Shown here: one piece after another, positions 24,637 to 33,614 of the stretch
Layout of the letters: each line of letters begins with the position of its first letter
How positions within the stretch are numbered: position 1 is the stretch's first letter
NCBI RefSeq assembly: GCF_017307495.1
Contig: NZ_JAFKHE010000014.1
Coordinates: 1 to 64,000, forward strand
Direction: 5' to 3'
Source of the DNA: Devosia sp.
Lineage (GTDB): Bacteria > Pseudomonadota > Alphaproteobacteria > Rhizobiales > Devosiaceae
DNA length: 64,000 nt
The notes under the pieces: generated by a model
Told to the model about the DNA's origin: nothing
Databases searched by the model: none
The model's input: only the letters and a program-made list of their open reading frames with translations
Translations under genes and position numbers: made by a program

Positions 24637-25596
24637 TCAACTCAAATTGGTGCCGATGGCGAGGAATTTGTCGCGCCTGTGTTCCCGGATCTCCAGCCGT
24701 CCCCGGTTGCCGGGGAAATCGGCGAGGAACTGGCTGATGGCACGCGAGGTCGAGGCCATCACCTCTTCGTGATGCCGGTGCGCCCCGCCCGGCGGCTCCG
24801 CGATGATGCCGTCGACGACGCCGAGCGCCATCAGGTCCGTCGCGGTGATCTTCATGTTGTTGGCGGCGTCCTGGGCCCTGGCGGCATCGCGCCACAGGAT
24901 CGAGGCGCCGGCCTCGGGCGAGATCACCGAGTAGATGGCGTTCTCGAGCATCAGCACACGGTTGGCCGTGGCAATGGCGATGGCGCCACCCGACCCGCCT
25001 TCGCCGATGATGATGGCGAGGTTCGGCACGCCCAGTTCGAGACAGCGCTCGGTCGAGCGGGCGATCGCCTCGGCCTGCCCGCGTTCCTCGGCCCCGATGC
25101 CGGGATAGGCGCCGGCCGTGTCGACGAAGGAGAGCAGCGGAATGTCGAAGCGGTCCGCCATGTCCATGATGCGCACGGCCTTGCGATAGCCCTCGGGGCG
25201 GGCCATGCCGAAATTATGCTTGAGCCGGCTCTCGGTGTTCGAGCCCTTCTCCTGGCCGAGCACGGCCACCGGCTGCCCGTTGAAGCGGCCGAAGCCGGCC
25301 TGCAGCGCCGGATCCTCGGCGAACTTGCGGTCGCCGGCGAGCGGGGTCCACTCGGTGATCAGCGTCCTGATGTAGTCCGAAAAGTGCGGGCGCTGCGGAT
25401 GGCGGGCCACCTGCGTCTTCTGCCAGGGCGTGAGCTTCTTGTAGATGTCGACGAGCGCCTCGTCGGCCCGGGCGCTCAGCCGGCTCACTTCCTCATCGAT
25501 GGACACGGCCTGGTCGGACGTGGCGAGGGACTTGAGCTCGGCGATCTTGCCTTCGAGATCGGCGACCGGCTTTTCGAAATCGAGATAGGACGTCAT
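24637..25596 (-). CDS. accA: Acetyl-CoA carboxylase carboxyltransferase subunit alpha
   Basis: 319 aa, the normal AccA length. Typical segments include YLDFEKPVADLEGKIAEL at the start, QVARHPQRPHFSDYI, VLGQEKGSNTESRLKHNFGM, PEGYRKAVRIMDMADRF, FVDTAGAYPGIGAEERGQAEAIA, GEGGSGGAIAI and SVISPEAGASILWRDA. With AccD it transfers carboxyl from carboxybiotin to acetyl-CoA, giving malonyl-CoA for fatty acid synthesis in the cytoplasm. It is monocistronic here, separate from accD and from accBC, as in other alphaproteobacteria. A hairpin repeat lies about 20-50 bp before the start. Confidence 0.97.
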   Translation of the reverse strand: MTSYLDFEKPVADLEGKIAELKSLATSDQAVSIDEEVSRLSARADEALVDIYKKLTPWQKTQVARHPQRPHFSDYIRTLITEWTPLAGDRKFAEDPALQAGFGRFNGQPVAVLGQEKGSNTESRLKHNFGMARPEGYRKAVRIMDMADRFDIPLLSFVDTAGAYPGIGAEERGQAEAIARSTERCLELGVPNLAIIIGEGGSGGAIAIATANRVLMLENAIYSVISPEAGASILWRDAARAQDAANNMKITATDLMALGVVDGIIAEPPGGAHRHHEEVMASTSRAISQFLADFPGNRGRLEIREHRRDKFLAIGTNLS

Positions 25597-25612
25597 CCAA
25601 CCCGCCAGCTAG

Positions 25613-25653
25613 AGCGTCTTCCGGAAAAGGTGCAGACTTTTCCACCTCGAAGG
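25613..25653. repeat. Small intergenic palindromic repeat upstream of accA
   Basis: GGAAAAG (25623-25629) pairs with CTTTTCC (25637-25643), and the flanks AGCGTCTTCC and CACCTCGAAG extend the unit. Very similar CTTCCGGAAAAG palindromes are scattered through many Hyphomicrobiales genomes. The rest of 25597-25890 holds no gene. Confidence 0.55.
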
Positions 25654-25890
25654 CGCGACCACATCAGCCCAGAGCCAGTTGCCGCTCCAACGAACCGGCG
25701 CGGCCCGCCCTGGGAAGGCGCGTCACTCGCGCCCCAAAGTGGCCGGAAAGTGGCGACGGCGCGCGTCTGAGTCAAGCGCCGCCGGTTGCCGTGGTGAAAC
25801 CGCTGCTTTCACGGCGGTGACGCCGGATTAACCATTGGATGACGCTTTGATGACAAGCATGCAGCATCCTGTTCGGAAGCTTCGTCGACC

Positions 25891-26217
25891 ATGTCTGCCT
25901 GTGCCCTGGTGAGTGTCGCCTGCCCCAATTGCCGCGGCCAGTTCCAGGAACGCGCCAAGCTGCTGAGGTCAGGCGGCCAGGCCTGGTGCCCGCACTGCGA
26001 GGCCCTGTTCGCGCTCGACGACACCAGTGAACCTATCCGTCGCACCCTGGCGCTGGCTCGGGACGCCCGCCGTCGGCGCAGGCAGCGGATCGCTGAGCTC
26101 CGGTCGGGCTGGTCCGAAGAACCGGAGCCCGCCAAGCCTCTCCTGATGAGCGACGTGCTGCGCGCCCTGGACGACCTGCTGGTGCGAATGGACGCGCTGG
26201 CGACCAGGAAGGGCTGA
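25891..26217 (+). CDS. Small zinc-ribbon protein
   Basis: 108 aa. The first 50 residues form a two-knuckle zinc ribbon (VACPNCRGQF and AWCPHCEALFAL), followed by a strongly basic helix (LARDARRRRRQRIAEL) and a short acidic/amphipathic tail. No enzyme motif is present. The ribbon resembles the MJ0042-type fingers found at the start of many alphaproteobacterial regulators, so DNA, RNA or protein binding is possible. It is convergent with xerD; the two stop codons are separated by only 3 bp. Confidence 0.65.
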   Translation: MSACALVSVACPNCRGQFQERAKLLRSGGQAWCPHCEALFALDDTSEPIRRTLALARDARRRRRQRIAELRSGWSEEPEPAKPLLMSDVLRALDDLLVRMDALATRKG

Positions 26218-26220
26218 CGC

Positions 26221-27132
26221 CTACTCCTCCGCCAGCGGATGCCGGCTCTCGACCAGCGACCTCAGCCGCTCGTCGAGCACATGGGTGTAAATCTGCGTGG
26301 TCGAGATATCGGAGTGGCCGAGCAGCGTCTGCACCACGCGCAAATCGGCTCCCCCTGACAGCAGGTGGCTGGCAAAGGCGTGCCGCAACACGTGCGGCGA
26401 CACCCGCGCCGCGGCGATCCCGGCCCGCGCCGCGATCCCCTTGAGCTCGCGTGCGAACACCTGCCGGCTGAGATGTCCCGATTCCCCCCCGGCGGGAAAC
26501 AGCCACACCCCGGGTTCCAGCCGGGCCATATAGGCCGTGACCGCGTCGCGCGCCCGGTCCGTCAGCGGCACGATGCGCTCCTTGCCGCCCTTGCCGCGCA
26601 CCGTGAGGAATGCGGCATCGCGCATCACCGCGGCGCGCTTGAGTTCCACCAGCTCGGACACCCGCATGCCGGTGGCGTAAAGCAGTTCCAGCAAGACGTA
26701 GAGTCGCGCCGACAAAGCACGCTGCGCGTCGGTCGCTTCGGGATGCTCGACCTCCGATTCGGCAGTACGCAGCAGCCGGTCGATCTCGGCGATCGACAGC
26801 ACCTTCGGCAGGCCACGTCGCGCCTTGGGCGAGGCAATGATCCGGGTCGGATCGTCGCCCCGGATCGCGTCGGCGGCGAGGAACTTGTGGAACTGTCGGA
26901 TAGCGGAGAGTTTTCGCGCGCTGGACGAGGCGGCCATGCCCTGTGCCGCGAGGAACGCCAGGTAGGCGGCCACCTCCGCGCGTCCGGCACCGGCGACAGA
27001 CGAGTTCCGTCGCTCGAGGAAGTCAGCGTAGTCCCTGAGGTCGCGGCGATAGGCCTCGATCGTGTTCCGCGCCGCGCCGCGCTCGGCGCTCATCATCTCG
27101 AGGAACGCTTCGACCAGGTGGCCGGCGCTCAT
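26221..27132 (-). CDS. xerD: Chromosome-dimer-resolving tyrosine recombinase XerD
   Basis: 303 aa from ATG 27132, which overlaps the stop of the small membrane-protein gene (ATGA). A SAM-like core-binding domain (about 1-100: FLEMMSAERGAARNTIEAYRRDL) is followed by the catalytic domain with R157 (ATGMRVSEL), K181, H247 and R250 (SPHVLRHAFA), H273 (LLGHSDIST) and nucleophile Y282 (TQIYTHV). XerD works with XerC at dif to resolve chromosome dimers. Length and the TQIYTHV phrase fit XerD better than XerC. The location beside aroK-aroB is the usual one in Hyphomicrobiales. Confidence 0.93.
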   Translation of the reverse strand: MSAGHLVEAFLEMMSAERGAARNTIEAYRRDLRDYADFLERRNSSVAGAGRAEVAAYLAFLAAQGMAASSSARKLSAIRQFHKFLAADAIRGDDPTRIIASPKARRGLPKVLSIAEIDRLLRTAESEVEHPEATDAQRALSARLYVLLELLYATGMRVSELVELKRAAVMRDAAFLTVRGKGGKERIVPLTDRARDAVTAYMARLEPGVWLFPAGGESGHLSRQVFARELKGIAARAGIAAARVSPHVLRHAFASHLLSGGADLRVVQTLLGHSDISTTQIYTHVLDERLRSLVESRHPLAEE

Positions 27133-27422
27133 TCGACGCCTTGCTGGCGCGTGACGACCGTGTCCCCGCCGCTGGGCGCGTCGGCCGGCGCTGGCTCGAC
27201 GACGGGTGCCGCTTCCGGCGCCGGCGTGGTCGGGCGCGTCGTGTCGATTTCGCGTCGCACCAGCGGGTCGCGTTGCGCCTGGGGCAGGAGGTCCCGGGCC
27301 GGGATGCGGATGGTCACTTCCTTGTCGCGCGGCGCGACGAACACCGTCAGGGCGTACATGGCGCCATAGCCGATGCCGACGAGAACCAGCAGCACAACGA
27401 TCAGTCGAATAAGGGTCGGCAT
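27129..27422 (-). CDS. Small membrane-anchored protein upstream of xerD
   Basis: 97 aa. One N-terminal membrane segment (LIRLIVVLLVLVGIGYGAMYALTVFV) is followed by VAPRDKEVTIRIPARDLLP and a Pro/Ala/Glu-rich disordered tail. The xerD start overlaps its stop, so the two are translated together. I recognise it only as the small conserved protein often found between aroK and xerD in Hyphomicrobiales; no function is known to me. The region 27423-27552 between it and the divergent aroK gene should hold both promoters. Confidence 0.75.
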   Translation of the reverse strand: MPTLIRLIVVLLVLVGIGYGAMYALTVFVAPRDKEVTIRIPARDLLPQAQRDPLVRREIDTTRPTTPAPEAAPVVEPAPADAPSGGDTVVTRQQGVE

Positions 27423-27552
27423 GGCAATCCGCTCTTGTCACGCAACGGGCAGTCTCCCCTGTTTGCGCAGGTCGATCAAGGGCACCAAACGTTAGCAGGC
27501 ATTGACTTTATGCCGCCCTAACGGTTCTAAACCGGCCGAATGGGGACATGCC

Positions 27553-28146
27553 ATGTCGAGGGACGCCGCGAGCGGACAGAACGACCGGCGCGAGGAACTG
27601 CTGCGGCGCCTCGGCCACCGCCCGATCGTGCTGATCGGCATGATGGGCGCCGGCAAGACCACCGTTGGACGCCGCCTTGCTTCGAGACTGGGCCGCCATT
27701 TCGTCGACAGCGACGAGGAGGTGGAAAAGGCCGCCGGCATGACCATCGAGGACATCTTCCGCACCCATGGCGAGGCGGACTTCCGGGCCGGCGAGGTCAA
27801 GGTGATCGCTCGCCTGCTTAAGGACGACAACATCGTGCTCGGCACCGGCGGCGGAGCATTCATCAATCCCGAAACCCGGGCCCTCGTGAAATCCTCGGCC
27901 GTCTCGGTCTGGATCAAGGCCGATTTCGAACTGCTGTTCCAGCGCGTCTCGCGCCGCTCGAACCGGCCGCTGCTCAAGACCGCCAACCCGCGCGAGACGC
28001 TGCAGAAGCTGATCGACGTGCGCTACCCCGTCTATGCCGAGGCCGACGTCACCGTGGTGTCGCGCGACGTGCCGCAGGACCAGGTTGCCTCCGAGGTCAT
28101 CGACGCCGTGCTCTCCTATCTCGAGAGGACTGACGCCAATGGCTGA
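27553..28146 (+). CDS. aroK: Shikimate kinase
   Basis: 197 aa from ATG 27553 (MSRDAASGQN), with GGGGA a few bases before. Walker A GMMGAGKTT covers residues 29-37. The shikimate site has FVDSDEEVEKAAG, DIFRTHGEADFRAGE and GTGGGAF, and the lid contains SRRSNRPLL. It phosphorylates shikimate at the 3-OH in the chorismate pathway. The N-terminal extension of about 20 residues is common in alphaproteobacteria. It overlaps aroB by 8 bp (ATGGCTGA), giving a coupled two-gene operon. Confidence 0.96.
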   Translation: MSRDAASGQNDRREELLRRLGHRPIVLIGMMGAGKTTVGRRLASRLGRHFVDSDEEVEKAAGMTIEDIFRTHGEADFRAGEVKVIARLLKDDNIVLGTGGGAFINPETRALVKSSAVSVWIKADFELLFQRVSRRSNRPLLKTANPRETLQKLIDVRYPVYAEADVTVVSRDVPQDQVASEVIDAVLSYLERTDANG

Positions 28147-29260
28147 GCCGACCACCGTCCACGTCGCCCTGCCGGGCCGCGCCTACGACATCCTGATCGG
28201 GCAAGCCCTGCTAGACGGTGCGGGCCAGCGACTGGCCGCGATGTTTCCCGGCCGCCGCTTCGGCATCGTCACCGACAACGAAGTGGCAAGGACGCAGTTG
28301 CCGCGCCTCGTCGCTGCGCTCGACAGGGCCGGCATCGGCCATGCCGAAATCGTCCTCCCCAACGGCGAAAGGACCAAGTCCTTCGACAGGCTGGAAGAGG
28401 TGGTGGACGCCCTGCTCGCCGCCCGTCTCGAGCGCGGCGACCTGGTCATCTCGCTCGGTGGCGGGGTGATCGGCGACCTCGCCGGCTTTGCCGCCTCGAT
28501 CACCCGGCGCGGCATGGATTTCGTTCAGGTTCCGACCTCGCTGCTGGCCCAGGTCGATTCCTCGGTCGGCGGCAAAACCGGCATCAACTCGCGGCACGGC
28601 AAGAACCTGATCGGCGCCTTTCACCAGCCAAGGCTGGTGCTCGCCGACCTCGACGCCCTCACCACCCTGCCCGAGCGCGAGTTCGCTGCCGGCTATGCCG
28701 AGGTGGTGAAGTACGGGTTGATCGACGACGCCGAGTTCTACTTCTGGCTCGAGCAGCATCGCCCGGCCATCTTTGCCGGGGATGCTGCGTTGCGCGCAGA
28801 AATGGTGGCGCGCTGCTGTGCCGCAAAGGCCCGCTTCGTCCTCGCCGACGAGAAGGAGACCGGCGTCCGCGCCTTGCTCAACCTCGGGCACACCTTCGGC
28901 CATGCGCTCGAGAAAGCCACCGCTTACTCCGACCGCCTGCTGCACGGCGAGGGCGTCGCCATTGGCATGGTCCTCGCTCACGGCTTCTCGGCCAGGCTCG
29001 GCCTCGCCCCCAGCCAGGACACCGGCCGTATCGCCCAGCACCTGCGCGCCGCGGGCCTTCCGACCCGCCTCGCCGACATTGCTGGCGAACTGCCCGACAC
29101 CGACTACCTGATGGACGCCATCGCCCAGGACAAGAAGGTGGTGCGCGGCGCGCTCACCTTCATCCTGACGCGCGGCATCGGCCAGGCGTTCATCGAGAAG
29201 AACGTCGACCCGACGGCTGTCCGCGCCTATCTCGAGGACATTCGCGCAGTCACGGACTGA
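28139..29260 (+). CDS. aroB: 3-dehydroquinate synthase
   Basis: 373 aa. Typical motifs are NGERTKSFDRLEEV, SLGGGVIGDLAGFAAS (NAD site), VQVPTSLLAQVDSSVGGKTGIN, HGKNLIGAFHQP, AAGYAEVVKYGLI and the metal ligands in LLNLGHTFGHALE and LLHGEGVAIGM. It converts DAHP to 3-dehydroquinate, the second step of aromatic biosynthesis. The start lies inside aroK. The end overlaps the convergent CBM60/OmpA-type gene by 11 bp. Confidence 0.97.
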   Translation: MAEPTTVHVALPGRAYDILIGQALLDGAGQRLAAMFPGRRFGIVTDNEVARTQLPRLVAALDRAGIGHAEIVLPNGERTKSFDRLEEVVDALLAARLERGDLVISLGGGVIGDLAGFAASITRRGMDFVQVPTSLLAQVDSSVGGKTGINSRHGKNLIGAFHQPRLVLADLDALTTLPEREFAAGYAEVVKYGLIDDAEFYFWLEQHRPAIFAGDAALRAEMVARCCAAKARFVLADEKETGVRALLNLGHTFGHALEKATAYSDRLLHGEGVAIGMVLAHGFSARLGLAPSQDTGRIAQHLRAAGLPTRLADIAGELPDTDYLMDAIAQDKKVVRGALTFILTRGIGQAFIEKNVDPTAVRAYLEDIRAVTD

Positions 29261-30188
29261 TCGTCAGGACGACGCGACGGTTCTCCTTGGGCGCCCCGAA
29301 CTGGTCCGTCGCCCCAAACCCCGACGTCGTTGCCTCGGCAAAGCCCAGCTGCTTGCTCTCGACGTAGTCGAAGATCGTCTTGGCCCGCGCCGTCGACATG
29401 GCGACATTGACGTCCGGCGCTCCACCGAGGCTGGCATACCCAACTACCGCCAGCTTGCAGCCGGCAACGCTCTTGTCGGCGAGGAAGGCATCGATCTGCT
29501 GCGCCGCCGCAGGCGTGAGCCCGAACATGCCGTTCTCGAAGTCGAGGATCGCTAGGCTCTCATCCACAGAGCAAGCAACAGGCTCGGCGACGGGCTCATT
29601 GGTCGCAATCGGCTCTGTCTGCGGCTGAGTCTGGGCAGCGGCTGGCTCCGACGCAGACGTCGCCGGCGCGGGCGCAGAACCCGAAGCTTGCGGCCATCCT
29701 CCCTCCGGCGACGTGAATCGAGCACTCGCATTCCACGTCAACATCAACGAGCCCCCCGCGGCGAAGTAATTGGGCATGACCTCGCCATCGGCGGTGACGA
29801 TCTTGCCTTTGGCGACATCCGCCGACGCGCCATCGACGGCCACGCCCGCCACATAGATCGTTGCATCCTTGCCGGAAGCCGCGTCGTAGGAGTCATTCAT
29901 CATGCGTACGTTGACAACCGAGTCCGCCTTGAGCACCCCATCCGGAATTGGAAATGTGAGCTTTGCGGCAAGCGCACCGACATCGGGAACCTGCCGAACC
30001 TGCACGCCTTCCGGCGGGGAGAGCATCCCCGCGCCAACGACTGTATCGTCGATCAGGACCACGTAGGCGGGATCGCCTGCCGGGCCTGCCTCTCCCACGA
30101 GGCTTACGGTGACCTCGCTGGCTCCGGCTGTCCCCGTAAGCAAAGCGCCACATGCCGCCACCAACAACAACGTCTTACGCACGCTCAT
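29250..30188 (-). CDS. Secreted CBM60-like plus OmpA-like domain protein (paralog 1)
   Basis: 312 aa from ATG 30188; an in-frame ATG at 30200 is the alternative. A signal peptide (LLLVAACGALLTGTAGA) is followed by a beta domain (about 25-150): YVVLIDDTVVGAGM, FPIPDGVLKADSVVNVRMMNDSYD and DATIYVAGVAVDG. This is the pattern of the calcium-dependent CBM60/CBM36 xylan-binding fold. After a Pro/Ala/Gln-rich linker comes an OmpA-like domain (about 200-312) with DFENGMFGLTP, KLAVVGYASLGGAPDVNVAMSTARA and ENRRVVLTIS. OmpA-like domains bind peptidoglycan. The paralog lies directly upstream. A role as a glycan-binding wall protein is inferred. Confidence 0.72.
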   Translation of the reverse strand: MSVRKTLLLVAACGALLTGTAGASEVTVSLVGEAGPAGDPAYVVLIDDTVVGAGMLSPPEGVQVRQVPDVGALAAKLTFPIPDGVLKADSVVNVRMMNDSYDAASGKDATIYVAGVAVDGASADVAKGKIVTADGEVMPNYFAAGGSLMLTWNASARFTSPEGGWPQASGSAPAPATSASEPAAAQTQPQTEPIATNEPVAEPVACSVDESLAILDFENGMFGLTPAAAQQIDAFLADKSVAGCKLAVVGYASLGGAPDVNVAMSTARAKTIFDYVESKQLGFAEATTSGFGATDQFGAPKENRRVVLTISP

Positions 30189-30280
30189 CAGATACCCCAT
30201 TGCTAGAGCCGCTCGAACATTATCGCGCCGCCAGCCTTGTGTTGCAACGCAAGGCTGAAAGGGTGGTAAGCATGGCAGCA

Positions 30281-31279
30281 TCACGGTGCGATGGAGATCA
30301 CCACCCGCCGATTGGCGTAGGACGTCGCGCCGAACTGCTCGGTCGCTCCGCCACCGCTGGCGGTGGCCTTCTCGAACCTCAGCCCGGCCTGCTTGAGGTA
30401 GCCGAGCACGTTCTGCGCCCGCTCGATGGCGAACAGGGCGTTGGTCGCGTGGTTGCCCTGCTTGCTTGAATAGCCCGTGACCAGCACCTTGCACTTCTGT
30501 TCGCCGATATCGGCGAGGATCTGGTCGAGCCGAGCCTTGAGCCGGGGCGTCAGGTCGTTCGAATTCTCATTGAACCCGACCACGTTGTAGAGTTCGTCCC
30601 GCGTGCAGGCCGGATCGGGGCGGGTTGAGGGGGCCCGGTCGAGGCTGGCCGTCTGCACGACCTCCTCGCCTTCGGCCGGCAAGCGCAGGGCTTGCACGGC
30701 AACGGGTGCTTTCAGAGTGCCGGCAACAGGCGCCGCGGCAGCGTCCGCTGCCCCGGGCAGCGGCCAGCCACCGACCGGCGCCCGTGACACCCCCTCGACG
30801 TTGCCGTCGCGCAGCACCAGGAACTCGCCCAGCACCTCGTTGCCTGTGTCGGCTCTGATGCCTTGTGTCGACAGCCCGGAAACCGTGACCGCCCGCCCGT
30901 TCACCGCCACCGCAGCGAGGTAGAGGTTGCGGTCGCGATTGGAGCCATCCCCGCCATAGGCTTCGTTGATGAGGCGCACCCGCACCTCGGCGCCCGGCTT
31001 GAACACGTCCTCGGGAATATCGAACGAGAAGCTTTCCACATACGCGGACTTGTCTGCCGCATCCGCGAACCGGCCGGCCGTGCCGGTGTCGATCGCAGCG
31101 TTCACGGCCGCCGCGCCCAGCACCTTGCCGTCGAACATCACCTCAAAGCGCGGCGGCCCGTCATAGGCCTCGCCGCCCACGATCAGCTGCAACTTGCTCG
31201 AGGCGGCCAGCGCCACGCCCGGCAGCGCGCACAGCAATGCCGCGGCCATGAGTGCCGCATGCTTCAAGATTGTCGACAT
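30281..31279 (-). CDS. Secreted CBM60-like plus OmpA-like domain protein (paralog 2)
   Basis: 332 aa. A signal peptide (HAALMAAALLCALPGVALA) precedes the carbohydrate-binding-like domain: LQLIVGGEAYDGPPRFEVMFDGKVLG, FSFDIPEDVFKPGAEVRVRLINEAYGG and DRNLYLAAVAVNGRAV. The Asn and the DRNLY element match the calcium site of CBM60 proteins. A Pro/Ala linker follows, then an OmpA-like C-terminus (VVGFNENSNDLTPRLKARLD, KVLVTGYSSKQGNHATNALFAIERAQ, SYANRRVVISIAP). It is the upstream member of a tandem pair with the same domain order, separated by about 90 bp. Both contain two Cys in the OmpA-like part. Confidence 0.72.
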   Translation of the reverse strand: MSTILKHAALMAAALLCALPGVALAASSKLQLIVGGEAYDGPPRFEVMFDGKVLGAAAVNAAIDTGTAGRFADAADKSAYVESFSFDIPEDVFKPGAEVRVRLINEAYGGDGSNRDRNLYLAAVAVNGRAVTVSGLSTQGIRADTGNEVLGEFLVLRDGNVEGVSRAPVGGWPLPGAADAAAAPVAGTLKAPVAVQALRLPAEGEEVVQTASLDRAPSTRPDPACTRDELYNVVGFNENSNDLTPRLKARLDQILADIGEQKCKVLVTGYSSKQGNHATNALFAIERAQNVLGYLKQAGLRFEKATASGGGATEQFGATSYANRRVVISIAP

Positions 31280-31460
31280 GGTCGCCCTCCGTGCCTGTCT
31301 GCATCGACAGGGGTAGGCAATGGCTGGGGCGACAATTCGGAGACACGGGGGCGAGGCGCCACGCCTTTGCCGAGGTTTGGCCGCAAACTGCCGCCCGCTT
31401 GCACCGCGGAGCAGGCCGCACCATATCCGGCCGATCCAACAGATCAGCAGCAGACGCCGA

Positions 31461-31721
31461 CTAGCGGCTCACCACTTCGATGGCGAGGGCATGCACACCG
31501 CCCTTCAGCTCCGCATCGAGCGCCCCCATGACGGCACGATGCTGGGCAACGCGGGACATTCCGGTGAGCTGTGCAGATGCGATACGGACACGGAAATGGC
31601 TCTCGCCGCCCTCCCGATAACCGCCATGCCCCCTATGTTTCTCGCTCTCGTCGATCACTTCAAGGTGGCTTGGCGTGAATTTGACCAAAAGTTTTTCTGC
31701 AATCTGGTCGCGAACGGACAT
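31461..31721 (-). CDS. bolA: BolA-family protein
   Basis: 86 aa. The BolA fold is recognisable from RDQIAEKLLVKFTPSHLEVIDESEKHRGH, GGESHFRVRIASAQLTGMSRVAQHRAVMGAL and GGVHALAIEV. The conserved His residues (HRGH, SHF, GGVHA) that bind Fe-S clusters with monothiol glutaredoxins are present. It is divergent from the DnaJ-domain gene, with only 50 bp between starts, as commonly seen in Hyphomicrobiales. Roles known for the family are cell shape, stress response and iron-sulfur delivery. Confidence 0.93.
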   Translation of the reverse strand: MSVRDQIAEKLLVKFTPSHLEVIDESEKHRGHGGYREGGESHFRVRIASAQLTGMSRVAQHRAVMGALDAELKGGVHALAIEVVSR

Positions 31722-31771
31722 ATGGCTACCGGTTCAGCTTGAGGCGTGGCACGGGCCCGAAACTAGGATTG

Positions 31772-32413
31772 ATGAAGCTCGATTCCAAGTATTTTGACCG
31801 AATCCGGATCAAGAACCGTCATCCGGAACCTGAACCGAAGGCCGCAGTCGCGGCCTGCGGCTGGGAGGGTTGCGACCAACCCGGCCTTTACAAGGCGCCC
31901 AAGGGCAACAGGGCGGTAGGCGAGTATCACCACTTCTGCCTGGAGCATGTCCGCCACTACAATCAGGTGTTCAACTTCTTCGAAGGCATGAAGCCAGAGG
32001 AGATGGCTTCGACCCTGAATGCCGAGCGCGAAACCGACGGCCGGCCGAGCTGGGGCTTTGGCAGCAAGCCGGGGCCCGGACAGGGCCCGCGCATGCCGCG
32101 AGGCGCGCCGCGCAATCCCAACGCCAAGCGCGTCAACGATCCGTTCGGCGTCTTCGCCCGCTATGCCCGCCACCAGAACAAGCAGCCGGCCCAGGAGCGG
32201 GTAAAGCCGCTGCACGAGCCCGACCGGCGCGCCTTCGAGACACTCGGGTTTGCGGGCTTCGCCAAGGCCGAGGACATCCGCGTCGCCTACAAGAAGCTGG
32301 TCAAGCTCCACCACCCCGACGCCAATGGCGGCGACAAGAGCTCGGAAGATCGACTGCGCGCCATCATCGCCGCCTATGCGCACCTGAAGTCGAAGGGCTT
32401 CGTAGGGCGCTGA
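31772..32413 (+). CDS. DnaJ-domain protein (alphaproteobacterial type)
   Basis: 213 aa from ATG 31772, with AGGA just upstream. The N-terminal 100 residues include a Cys/His module (AACGWEGCDQPGLYKAP and HHFCLEHVRHYN) and YNQVFNFFEGMKPEEM. The J domain is at the C-terminus (about 150-213) with an intact HPD in KKLVKLHHPDANGGD. This domain order, J domain last behind a Cys-containing conserved domain, is the form usual in alphaproteobacteria. It should stimulate DnaK ATPase. It precedes cobS by 220 bp on the same strand; that interval has no gene. Confidence 0.88.
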   Translation: MKLDSKYFDRIRIKNRHPEPEPKAAVAACGWEGCDQPGLYKAPKGNRAVGEYHHFCLEHVRHYNQVFNFFEGMKPEEMASTLNAERETDGRPSWGFGSKPGPGQGPRMPRGAPRNPNAKRVNDPFGVFARYARHQNKQPAQERVKPLHEPDRRAFETLGFAGFAKAEDIRVAYKKLVKLHHPDANGGDKSSEDRLRAIIAAYAHLKSKGFVGR

Positions 32414-32633
32414 CCGGCGGTCGGCGGAGCGCCGAGCGCATGAATGTTTCTGATGCTGCCATTCGGTCCGGCGATAGTGGACGGAAAGCCAGGGGGCCGG
32501 GGCACCGTCGTGCCTCGGAGCGACGCGGCCAGGCTGTGATTGTGCCCTACCCCCGCGGCCCCGATGCTGCTATAGAGCGCCCAATCCCCAAGGCAGCCGT
32601 CTTGACCTATTTCTCCCGAGAGCCTCGTGAAAA

Positions 32634-33611
32634 ATGCCTGAATTCACCAATCTGCCGAACAAGGAATATTCCGTCCGCGAGACCTTCGGCATCGACAGCG
32701 ACATGAAGGTGATGGGCTATGCGGAAACCGATCCGCATGTGCCGCCCGCGGACCCGGACTACCTGTTCGACCGCAACACCACGCTCGCCATTCTTGCCGG
32801 CTTTGCGTTCAATCGCCGCGTGATGGTGCAGGGCTACCACGGCACGGGCAAGTCGACCCATATCGAGCAGGTCGCGGCGCGCCTCAACTGGCCGCTGGTC
32901 CGCGTCAACCTCGACGCCCACGTTTCCCGCATCGATCTCGTCGGCAAGGACGCGATCGTGCTCAAGGATGGCAAGCAGGTCACCGAATTCCGCGACGGCA
33001 TCCTGCCCTGGGCCGTGCAGAACAACATCGCCCTCGTCTTCGACGAATACGATGCCGGCCGCCCCGACGTGATGTTCGTGATCCAGCGCGTGCTGGAGAC
33101 GCAGGGCCGGCTGACGCTGCTCGACCAGAACCGCGTCATCACCCCGCACCCGGCCTTCCGGCTGTTCGCGACCACCAATACCATTGGCCTCGGCGACACC
33201 TCCGGCCTCTATCACGGCACCCAGCAGATCAACCAGGGCCAGATGGACCGCTGGTCGATCGTGACGACGCTGAACTACCTGCCGCACGACAAGGAAGTCG
33301 GCATCGTCCTCGCCAAGGCCAAGTCCTACACCGGCGAGAAGGGCAAGAAGACCGTGTCCAACATGGTCCGGCTGGCCGACCTCACCCGCCAGGCCTTCAT
33401 CAACGGCGACCTGTCGACCGTAATGAGCCCGCGCACGGTGATCACCTGGGCCGAGAATGCCGAGATCTTCGGGGATACCGGCTTCGCGTTCCGCCTGACC
33501 TTCCTCAACAAGTGCGACGAACTCGAGCGCCCGGTAGTGGCCGAGTTCTACCAGCGCGTGTTCGGCGAGGACCTGCCGGAAAGCGCGGCAAACCTCGCAG
33601 TGGTCGCCTGA
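32634..33611 (+). CDS. cobS: Aerobic cobaltochelatase subunit CobS
   Basis: 325 aa. It is an AAA+ ATPase with Walker [10 protein letters not shown] (67-74), Walker [14 protein letters not shown] and a conserved [17 protein letters not shown] region. The N-terminus ([22 protein letters not shown]) is typical of CobS. With CobT it forms the chaperone rings that drive CobN to insert cobalt into hydrogenobyrinate a,c-diamide in aerobic B12 synthesis. cobT follows after 166 bp; the gap is filled by a palindromic repeat element. Confidence 0.96.
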   Translation: MPEFTNLPNKEYSVRETFGIDSDMKVMGYAETDPHVPPADPDYLFDRNTTLAILAGFAFNRRVMVQGYHGTGKSTHIEQVAARLNWPLVRVNLDAHVSRIDLVGKDAIVLKDGKQVTEFRDGILPWAVQNNIALVFDEYDAGRPDVMFVIQRVLETQGRLTLLDQNRVITPHPAFRLFATTNTIGLGDTSGLYHGTQQINQGQMDRWSIVTTLNYLPHDKEVGIVLAKAKSYTGEKGKKTVSNMVRLADLTRQAFINGDLSTVMSPRTVITWAENAEIFGDTGFAFRLTFLNKCDELERPVVAEFYQRVFGEDLPESAANLAVVA

Positions 33612-33614
33612 CGC

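Noticed and set aside
24607..25770. 387-codon open frame on the plus strand
   Set aside because: It is antisense to accA, whose protein is unmistakable; high GC makes long antisense frames common here.
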